Below are positions 58,847 through 64,000 of a stretch of 64,000 nt of DNA, piece after piece (the stretch's first letter is position 1; each line of letters opens with the position of its first letter). The position numbers were made by a program, and so were the translations under genes. The notes under the pieces are model-generated. The model saw nothing but the letters and a program-made list of their open reading frames with translations, searched no databases and was not told the DNA's origin. Source of the DNA: CAVWSM01 sp963757805 (GTDB taxonomy: Bacteria > Actinomycetota > Actinomycetes > Jiangellales > Jiangellaceae); the NCBI GenBank assembly GCA_963757805.1, contig CAVWSM010000006.1, forward strand, positions 930,001 to 994,000, in the 5' to 3' direction.

Positions 58847-59062
58847 CTACGCGATCACGACGAGGAGGTCGCCCTCCTGCACTACGTCGCCCACGCTGAC
58901 CTTGATGTCGGCCACGACACCGGTGCTCTCGGCGAGCACCGGGATCTCCATCTTCATGGACTCCAGGACGAGCAGCGTGGCGCCTGGTTTGACGGGATCG
59001 CCGGGCGTCACCGTGACCTGGAAGACGTTGGCCACCATCTCGGCTCTAACTTCTTCGGCCAC
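58847..59062 (-). CDS. Biotinyl/lipoyl-attachment domain protein (TB7.3-like)
   Basis: Protein of 71 residues consisting solely of a biotin-attachment domain. ESMKMEIPVLAES carries the modified lysine, Lys37, between two Met residues, and GVVADIKVSVGDVVQEGDLL completes the hammerhead. M. tuberculosis TB7.3 (Rv3221c) has the same length and sits beside rshA and pdtaS. It may serve as a free biotin carrier; the partner carboxylase is not here. GTG 59062 gives that exact length. Confidence 0.93.
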   Translation of the reverse strand: MAEEVRAEMVANVFQVTVTPGDPVKPGATLLVLESMKMEIPVLAESTGVVADIKVSVGDVVQEGDLLVVIA

Positions 59063-59178
59063 TCGGGGCGCTCCTTCGTCTGTGCGGGTTGCTCGGGCGG
59101 TGCCCTGGCGTACGAATTTCACCATGGCGCCCCGCGTGGCTACGCAGGGCCTGGCCGTACTCGGGCCACGATAAGGGT

Positions 59179-59736
59179 GTGACGCTCGTCCTGATCGTCG
59201 CCGTGCTGTCGGCGACGCTGGCCGTCGTGGGCGGCGGTCGTCCTGGGCGCCTCCGGGAAGTGCGGCTGCGTCGCGCCCGCCTGCTGGGCACCGCGGTCGG
59301 GGTCTGGTTGGGCGGATTCCTGTTGTCGTTCTCGTGGGCGGCCGCCAATATCGCCGGCACCGTAGGGGCCTTGACGCTTGCCGCGTGGTTCTGCTGGCTC
59401 AACCGGAGCGCACCCGGGATGCCGCTGCTGGCCGCCGGGCTCGCCGCCAACGGGCTGGTGATCGCGCTCAACACCGGCCTGCCGGTCTCGCTGCATGCGC
59501 TCGACTGGGCCGGTTCCGAGGCCACCCTGGCCGATCTGGCCAGCGACCGCCTGCGCGAGGTGGCCGACCAGACCACGATCGTGCCGTTCCTCGGCGAGAT
59601 CGTCCCGCTGGCCTGGCCGGTGTCGCCGCAGGTGGTCACGCCGGGCGATGTCCTGGCCGCCGCAGGAGTGGCGCTCGCGGTCGCCGCAGGTTTGACGGGG
59701 CACCTCGTCACGCGTGGGACAATGCATGGAGGCCAG
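59179..59736 (+). CDS. DUF5317-like membrane protein
   Basis: Predicted integral membrane protein with four to five helices (LVLIVAVLSATLAVVGGG; LLGTAVGVWLGGFLLSF; ALTLAAWFCWLNRSA; PLLAAGLAANGLVIALN). NTGLPVSLHALDWAG and VTPGDVLAAAGVALAVAAG match the DUF5317 pattern. GTG 59179 follows AAGGG. No stop occurs in frame after the last helix; the frame stays open antisense to rsrA, so an indel near 59710 is likely and the end is approximate. It precedes the bL37 gene. Confidence 0.6.
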
Positions 59737-59783
59737 GGACGACATGCTTGGACGTCGTCTGCCGGAACTCGAAGGAGCCACCC

Positions 59784-59864
59784 ATGGGCAGGAAAGCCCG
59801 TAAGCGTCGCGCTCGCAAGAAGAGCGGTGCCAACCACGGCAAGCGCCCTACCGCCAGAGGCTGA
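59784..59864 (+). CDS. Ribosomal protein bL37 (actinobacterial small 50S protein)
   Basis: A 26-residue, highly basic peptide, MGRKARKRRARKK followed by SGANHGKRPTARG, with an excellent GAAGGAG ribosome site (59771-59777). The C-terminal ANHGKRP motif matches bL37, the small large-subunit protein found in mycobacterial ribosomes. A strong two-part terminator hairpin follows at once. The gene is easily missed because of its length. Assignment rests on composition and the ANHGKRP motif. Confidence 0.8.
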   Translation: MGRKARKRRARKKSGANHGKRPTARG

Positions 59865-59869
59865 CAGCT

Positions 59870-59931
59870 ATTTCGACACAACAACACCCAGCGTCGAACC
59901 TATCGACGCTGGGTGTCGTAAGTGTCGAAAT
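59870..59931. terminator. Bidirectional two-segment terminator hairpin
   Basis: A perfect 13-bp stem (59884-59896 with 59904-59916, seven-base loop) is extended by an outer 10-bp stem (59870-59879 with 59922-59931, ATTTCGACAC/GTGTCGAAAT), separated by an unpaired 4x5 internal loop. It lies between the convergent bL37 and rsrA genes and ends in T/A runs on both strands, so it can stop transcription in both directions. Confidence 0.85.
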
Positions 59932-59943
59932 GGTGCGCGCGGC

Positions 59944-60216
59944 TCAGGTGCCGCTGATCTCGATGCGCAGCTCGCGGATGCGGGTGATGACGCGGGCACG
60001 CAGCTCTGCCGGGGCCCGGTCATGGCACGAGCGCGCGACGAGGGCCTTCACGACCCGGTCGATGTCGTACGACGAGAGGCACGGCCCGCACTCGTCCAGA
60101 TGATGCTGGATCTGCGCGTAGGTCAGCGTGCCCTCATCGAGCTCCCGGTCGATGTAGAGGTAGACCCGGTTGAGCACTTCGGCACAGTCGACGTCTTTGT
60201 CATTGCCCAAGCTCAT
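59944..60216 (-). CDS. rsrA: Anti-sigma factor of SigR (zinc, mycothiol system)
   Basis: Thiol-sensing anti-sigma factor of 90 residues. The zinc-binding HxxxCxxC motif reads HLDECGPC (His39, Cys43, Cys46), with Cys11 near the N-terminus, as in RsrA and RshA. Disulfide stress oxidises these cysteines, zinc leaves and SigR is freed. ATG 60216 overlaps the sigR stop (ATGA). The name follows the family: mycobacteria call it RshA. Confidence 0.95.
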   Translation of the reverse strand: MSLGNDKDVDCAEVLNRVYLYIDRELDEGTLTYAQIQHHLDECGPCLSSYDIDRVVKALVARSCHDRAPAELRARVITRIRELRIEISGT

Positions 60217-60950
60217 GCCTGCTGAGCCTCCTCGGCCGCGGCCGAGGCACTGCGCCCGGTCGATGCATCAGTCGCTGGAATGAGCCCGCGCTCGCGGGCG
60301 TAGTCCTCGAGCAGCTCGCGCAACTGGCGGCGACCCCGGTGCAGCCGGGACATCACGGTCCCGATAGGCGTGCCCATGATCTCCGCGATCTCCTTGTAGG
60401 CGAATCCCTCGACATCGGCGAGGTAGACCGCCATCCGGAAGTCCTCCGGGATCTGCGCCAGCGCGTCTTTGATGTCGCTGTCGGGCAGGTGCTCGAGGGC
60501 CTCGGCCTCGGCGGATTTGAGGCCCGCCGAGGTGTGTGCCTCGGCCTGGGCCATCTGCCAGTCCTCGATCTCCTCGGTGCCCGCCTGCTGCGGCTCGCGC
60601 TGCTTCTTGCGGTAGGAGTTGATGAACGTGTTGGTCAGGATGCGGTAGAGCCAGGCCTTGAGGTTGGTGCCCTCCTGGAACTGGTGGAACGCTCCGAACG
60701 CCTTGGCGAAGGTCTCCTGCACGAGATCCTCGGCGTCGGCCGGGTTGCGCGTCATGCGCAGCGCGGCGCTGTAGAGCTGGTCCAGATAGGGCAGAGCGTC
60801 CCGCTCGAAACGCGTCTCACGCGCCTCCGGGCTCTCCGTTGCTGTGGGGGAAGCCATCGCTGGCGAGGATACCTGGCCCGTGCTACCTGGATCCCACTCC
60901 GGCCAGCTGAGGACATCGCTGGCGTTGGTGCGCGCGGGAACGGCGAGCAT
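60213..60950 (-). CDS. sigR: Disulfide-stress sigma factor SigR/SigH, with an N-terminally extended start
   Basis: ECF sigma factor controlling thiol-oxidative stress genes. Region 2 is LYSAALRMTRNPADAEDLVQ and QETFAKAFGAFHQFQEGTN, then LKAWLYRILTNTFINSYRKK; region 4 is YLADVEGFAYKEIAEIMGTP and GTVMSRLHRGRRQLRELL. Two starts are possible. ATG 60857 gives the usual 214 residues but has no ribosome site. ATG 60950, in frame, has GGAGG ten bases upstream and follows the SigR-type promoter, adding a 31-residue leader (MLAVPARTNASDVLSWPEW). This recalls SigR-prime of Streptomyces coelicolor, an unstable longer form made from an upstream start. I list the longer form. Confidence 0.93.
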   Translation of the reverse strand: MLAVPARTNASDVLSWPEWDPGSTGQVSSPAMASPTATESPEARETRFERDALPYLDQLYSAALRMTRNPADAEDLVQETFAKAFGAFHQFQEGTNLKAWLYRILTNTFINSYRKKQREPQQAGTEEIEDWQMAQAEAHTSAGLKSAEAEALEHLPDSDIKDALAQIPEDFRMAVYLADVEGFAYKEIAEIMGTPIGTVMSRLHRGRRQLRELLEDYARERGLIPATDASTGRSASAAAEEAQQA

Positions 60951-60991
60951 ACGGGCACAACCTCCGGTAGAACGAGCTTTTCGTGCCCTAG

Positions 60992-61017
60992 AACACCCGC
61001 CCCTCGGGGCACATTCC
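60992..61017 (-). promoter_or_regulatory. SigR-type promoter (GGAAT-N18-GTT) of sigR-rsrA
   Basis: On the minus strand, GGAAT (complement of 61013-61017) and GTT (complement of 60992-60994) are separated by exactly 18 bases. This is the recognised SigR consensus. It lies 41 bases upstream of ATG 60950, so the gene is autoregulated and the induced transcript would include the extended start. Confidence 0.8.
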
Positions 61018-61027
61018 CTCAGTGTGT

Positions 61028-61669
61028 TCAGCCGGTCAGCCGCAGCACGAACTTCGAGACGGCCTCCACCGCCAGCTCCAGCCCCTCGCGCTGCGTCAGC
61101 GGTGCGCTCGCCGGGATCTTGAACCCGTGGTCGGCGGAGGGGATTGCGGTCAGCTCGAACGGTCCGGCCGGGAACTCCCCCGGCCCGCCGAACGGGTCCC
61201 GCTCCCCCTGCACGACCAGCGTCGGCACCCCCGATCCGAGCAGCTCGTCGGCCCGGGACCGATCGGGGCGACCCGGCGGGTGCAGCGGGAACGCCAGCGC
61301 CACGACGCCTGTTGCGCCCGTCGACAGCGCCGTACGGCAGCCGACGCGGGCGCCGGCACTCCGACCTCCGACGATGAGTGGCACGTCCGAGCCAACCGCC
61401 GCGCGTACGCCGTCCACGGTCGGCAGCCAGCCCTGGTCGAGCAGCGGCGGTCGCGGCGCCACGCGTCTGCCCGCGACACGCCACGGCTGCTCGGCTCGTA
61501 CGACCGTCACACCGCGCTCGGGGAGGGTCTCGGCGACGGCGACGAGGTCGCGCGAACCGATTCCGCCGCTCGCTCCGTGGCCAAGGATGAGGACCGCGCG
61601 CGGACGCCGGGCGGGGTGGATCGTGAGGCGCGCGTCCCCAAGAGGCGTCGGGGCGAGCCGTTCCTCCAC
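61028..61669 (-). CDS. Alpha/beta-hydrolase (KANL3/Tex30-like)
   Basis: Hydrolase of 213 residues, intact. PRAVLILGHGASGGIGSRDL is the oxyanion region, LIVGGRSAGARVGCRTALST holds the nucleophile Ser in GxSxG form, LVVQGERDPFGGPGEFP the Asp and ADHGFKIPAS the His, making a full triad. Proteins of this type are short and lack a lid; substrates are unknown. ATG 61669 is the start. It precedes sigR on the same strand, about 80 bp before the extended sigR start, with the SigR-type promoter between them. Confidence 0.85.
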   Translation of the reverse strand: MEERLAPTPLGDARLTIHPARRPRAVLILGHGASGGIGSRDLVAVAETLPERGVTVVRAEQPWRVAGRRVAPRPPLLDQGWLPTVDGVRAAVGSDVPLIVGGRSAGARVGCRTALSTGATGVVALAFPLHPPGRPDRSRADELLGSGVPTLVVQGERDPFGGPGEFPAGPFELTAIPSADHGFKIPASAPLTQREGLELAVEAVSKFVLRLTG

Positions 61670-61686
61670 GCGGCCACCCTAACCGC

Positions 61687-61748
61687 GTTGATCATGGAAC
61701 AGCCCACCACGCACCGCTCTCCGGGTGGTGGACTAGTCCATGATCAAC
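61687..61748. terminator. Hairpin overlapping the SRAP stop codon
   Basis: Outer arms GTTGATCATGGA (61687-61698) and TCCATGATCAAC (61737-61748) pair perfectly over 12 bp, and inner arms CCACCAC (61704-61710) and GTGGTGG (61725-61731) add seven. The structure covers the last codons and stop of the SRAP gene and lies between it and the next gene on the minus strand. It lacks a U-tract and probably ends the SRAP mRNA. Confidence 0.6.
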
Positions 61749-62491
61749 ATCAGCTGGGCCGGCTCCTCCGGCGGCAGCGGTGTGACCAGCTCGGGCCCGT
61801 TGTTGCGGACGTCGTTGACGAGCGGAGCCACCGGGTACGCCTCGAGTCGCCCGGGTGTGGCGGGGACAAGCAGGTCGAGCAGAGCCGAGGGGTGCCGCGG
61901 TTGCGGGTCGAGCCACTCCGCGTATCGATCGGCCTCGATCATCAGCGGCATCCGGTCGTGGATCTCGCCGAGCGCGTCCTCGGCTGACGTCGTGAGCACC
62001 GCGCACGACCAGAGGAACGCCGCCGGATCGTCATCGTCGACGACGGTGGGGTCGCGCCAGATCTCGTACAACCCCGCCATCGCCAGCACCCCGCCGTCGC
62101 GCGGGCGGATGAAGAAGGGCTGCTTGCGGCCTCGTGTCTCGCCGTACCACTCGAAGTAGCCATCGGCCGGCAGGAGGCAGCGACGCACCGCAAAGGCACG
62201 CTTGAACGCCGGCTTGTCCTGCACCGACTCCATGCGCGCGTTGATGAGCCGGCTGCCGATGGAGGCGTCCTTGGCCCAGGAGGGGACCAGTCCCCACCGT
62301 ACGACGGTGAGGCGGCGCTGTGCGGGAGCAGAGCGATCCTCGCGCGGTGGCCGCGCGACAACGGCGTACACATCCTTGGTCGGCGCCACGTTGTAATCCG
62401 GCGCGAGGCGCTCGCGTACGTCGATCCGGTCGACCTCGAACTCCTCGGCGAGGTCGTCTGGGTCGCGGCTCGCTGCATACCTCCCGCACAT
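61733..62491 (-). CDS. SRAP-domain abasic-site protein (YedK-like)
   Basis: SOS-response-associated peptidase of 252 residues, of the YedK/HMCES family that forms a thiazolidine crosslink with abasic sites in single-stranded DNA. MCGRYAAS gives the N-terminal catalytic Cys2. APTKDVYAVV, INARMESVQDKPAFKRAF, GYFEWYGE (catalytic Glu) and the C-terminal HDRMPLMI (His) complete the active site. M. tuberculosis Rv3226c has the same position next to aroA. Frame and length are normal. It is divergent from the DoxX gene over about 87 bp. Confidence 0.94.
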   Translation of the reverse strand: MCGRYAASRDPDDLAEEFEVDRIDVRERLAPDYNVAPTKDVYAVVARPPREDRSAPAQRRLTVVRWGLVPSWAKDASIGSRLINARMESVQDKPAFKRAFAVRRCLLPADGYFEWYGETRGRKQPFFIRPRDGGVLAMAGLYEIWRDPTVVDDDDPAAFLWSCAVLTTSAEDALGEIHDRMPLMIEADRYAEWLDPQPRHPSALLDLLVPATPGRLEAYPVAPLVNDVRNNGPELVTPLPPEEPAQLMLIMD

Positions 62492-62578
62492 GCCGACCAC
62501 TCTGCCAGCAGAAACGAAGGCACTCTCTCGACCGAGTCGCATCGCTCGAACGGCTCGAATCGTGGTAACCACTACTGC

Positions 62579-63130
62579 ATGAGTCTCGTTCGCCTGGTCG
62601 CGCGGCCCATGATCGCCTCGTCGTTCGTGTGGGCGGGGGTCAAGAACCTGCAGCGCCCCGGCCCGCAAGCAGCCAAGTCGGAGCCGATCGCCGAACGCGT
62701 CAGGCCCGTCCTGGAGAAGTCCCCGGTGCCGATCCCGACCGACACCAAGTCGCTCGTCCGCGTCAACGCCGGCATCCAGGTGGCTGCCGGCGCGATGCTC
62801 GCGCTCGGCTGGTTCCCGAGGGCGGCGGCGCTCGTGCTGGCCGGCTCGATGGTGCCGACGACGCTCGCCGAGCACGCCTTCTGGGAGTCCGACAGCGTGT
62901 CCGAGCGCAAGACCCAGCTCACGCAGTTCCTGAAGGACGTCTCGCTCGCCGGTGGGCTGCTCATCGCCGGCTTCGACACCGCCGGCAAACCTGGCCTCGC
63001 CTGGCGCGCCAGGCACGCGACTGTCGACGCGAAGCGGGCCGCCAGGATGGCCCGCCGCGAGGCAGCGTTCGCAAGTCGGGCGGCCCGCGCGCAGGTGGCC
63101 CAGAAAGCGCACGAGCTCGTCACCCGCTGA
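62579..63130 (+). CDS. DoxX-family membrane protein
   Basis: Membrane protein of 183 residues. RPMIASSFVWAGVKNLQRPG is the DoxX N-terminal motif, followed by helices (IQVAAGAMLALGWFPRAAAL; VLAGSMVPTTLAEHAFW; DVSLAGGLLIAGFDTAG). The C-terminus is a long, very basic helix (VDAKRAARMARREAAFASRA). DoxX proteins of mycobacteria can complex with SodA and a thiosulfate enzyme in redox defence; whether that applies here is unknown. ATG 62579 is clear. aroA starts 45 bp downstream. Confidence 0.85.
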   Translation: MSLVRLVARPMIASSFVWAGVKNLQRPGPQAAKSEPIAERVRPVLEKSPVPIPTDTKSLVRVNAGIQVAAGAMLALGWFPRAAALVLAGSMVPTTLAEHAFWESDSVSERKTQLTQFLKDVSLAGGLLIAGFDTAGKPGLAWRARHATVDAKRAARMARREAAFASRAARAQVAQKAHELVTR

Positions 63131-63175
63131 CGCGAGCCCCCCGCCGAGCGACGCGCCCCCACTAGGCTCGAACGC

Positions 63176-64000
63176 GTGACGCACGAGCTGTGGGACGCGC
63201 CGACGGCAACCGGGCCAGTCGACGCGACGGTCGTGTTGCCCGGCTCCAAGTCGGTCACCAACCGCGCACTCGTGCTCGCAGCCCTCGCCGGGTCGCCGAG
63301 CCAGCTGCGACGCCCGCTTCGCGCCCGCGACACGCTGCTCATGGTTGGAGCGCTGCGCGCGCTGGGCGCAACCATCACAGATCACGGCGACGACTGGGTC
63401 GTCACGCCAGGCCGGTCGCAAGGCGATGCCCGGGTCGACTGTGGCCTCGCGGGCACCGTCATGCGGTTCGTCCCGCCCGCAGCGGCCTCGCTGGCGACTG
63501 GCAACGTCACGTTCGACGGCGACCCGCCGGCGCGCGTACGGCCCATGGTCCGCATCCTCGATGCGCTGCGCGCTCTCGGTGCCAGCATCGACGACGGTGG
63601 GCGCGGGTCGCTCCCCTTCGTACTGCATGGCAGCGGGTCACTGCCGGGCGGTGCGGTCACCATCGACGCGTCGGCGTCGTCACAGTTCGTGAGCGGGTTG
63701 CTCCTGGCGGGGACGAGCTACGACAAGGGCCTCACCGTGCACCACGACGGCAAGCCGATCCCGTCACTCCCACACATCGACATGACGGTCGCGTTGCTCC
63801 GCACGGCCGGAGCCGAGGTCGACGACATCGAGCCCAACACCTGGCACGTGGAGCCCGGACCGCTGCGAGGTCTGGACCTGACCATCGAGCCCGACCTGTC
63901 CAACGCCGCGCCATTCCTGGCCGCGGCTCTCGTCACTGGTGGCACCGTCAGGGTTAAAGGCTGGCCACGGAGCACCACCCAGGCCGGGGACGCTTTGCGG
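63176..64000 (+). CDS. aroA: 3-Phosphoshikimate 1-carboxyvinyltransferase, 3' end missing
   Basis: EPSP synthase, sixth step of the shikimate pathway; it joins shikimate-3-phosphate and PEP and is the target of glyphosate. The 275 residues in the window include LPGSKSVTNRALVLAALAGS (PEP/S3P site, with the conserved Lys), DCGLAGTVMRFVPPAAA, RVRPMVRILDALRALGAS and SSQFVSGLLLAG. The gene runs off the right edge. GTG 63176 begins VTHELWDAPTATGP. It follows the DoxX gene in the same direction and sits near rsrA/sigR and SRAP as in M. tuberculosis Rv3227. Confidence 0.96.
   Translation, partial: MTHELWDAPTATGPVDATVVLPGSKSVTNRALVLAALAGSPSQLRRPLRARDTLLMVGALRALGATITDHGDDWVVTPGRSQGDARVDCGLAGTVMRFVPPAAASLATGNVTFDGDPPARVRPMVRILDALRALGASIDDGGRGSLPFVLHGSGSLPGGAVTIDASASSQFVSGLLLAGTSYDKGLTVHHDGKPIPSLPHIDMTVALLRTAGAEVDDIEPNTWHVEPGPLRGLDLTIEPDLSNAAPFLAAALVTGGTVRVKGWPRSTTQAGDALR

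Overview
The window is about 64 kb of very GC-rich DNA from an actinomycete (Actinomycetota). The evidence is a fused actinobacterial-type 2-oxoglutarate dehydrogenase (Kgd), a WhiB1-type protein, a mycothiol-type anti-sigma factor RsrA next to SigR, a SigB/F-family sigma factor with its RsbW-like kinase, an F420-type LLM oxidoreductase, a DUF222/HNH gene, and a tiny ribosomal protein of the actinobacterial bL37 type. The right end keeps the order known from Mycobacterium tuberculosis Rv3219-Rv3227: whiB1, pdtaS, 71-residue biotinyl protein, rsrA, sigR, SRAP peptidase, aroA. Extra genes are inserted, and the presence of sodN argues against Mycobacterium itself. The genus cannot be fixed from sequence alone.

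Layout. 0-3.5 kb: hom (partial), lysA, argS on the minus strand, then tRNA-Arg(CCG). 3.5-15.1 kb: a META-domain lipoprotein, two MFS exporters around a MarR regulator, a cytochrome bd operon (cydA-cydB-small membrane protein-cydD-cydC), and a cupin/DyP-peroxidase pair. 15.1-19.6 kb: TfoX-like protein, QueA-like enzyme, SDR, HdeD-like membrane protein, lnt. 19.6-31.7 kb: a dead vapBC locus, a relBE-like locus, a nine-kb minus-strand operon (livG-livF-substrate-binding protein-livH-livM-bdhA-GAF/PucR regulator-aacS), a DUF3052 gene, and an intact vapBC locus. 31.7-45 kb: FAD oxidoreductase plus Rieske oxygenase, kgd with its DUF6104 partner, secreted dirigent-like and haloperoxidase-like proteins, SGNH hydrolase, VOC/TetR pair, LLM enzyme and DUF222/HNH protein. 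45-54 kb: HelD, a zinc-type dehydrogenase, sodX/sodN, rsbW/sigF, lipid kinase, whiB1, pdtaS. 54-64 kb: DUF2785, TPP enzyme, GNAT, AraC, thioesterase, biotinyl protein, DUF5317-like protein, bL37, rsrA/sigR, hydrolase, SRAP, DoxX and partial aroA.

Functional themes. The liv-bdhA-aacS operon reads as a complete path for taking up and activating a ketone body (3-hydroxybutyrate or acetoacetate). The right third is rich in redox and stress control: Ni-SOD with its maturation protease, SigF with its kinase, WhiB1 with a CRP-like site, and SigR/RsrA with a perfect SigR-type promoter. The cyd operon encodes a low-oxygen terminal oxidase and its assembly transporter, with an unrecognised small membrane protein coupled into it.

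Caution on sequence quality. Many genes carry single-base frame changes (lysA, kgd, both MFS genes, the whole cyd operon, DyP, aacS and others). Because lysA and kgd should be needed, most of these are probably base-calling or assembly indels, densest at 4.4-15.1 kb. The vapB copy near 19.6 kb is different: it has two in-frame amber codons and looks like true decay.
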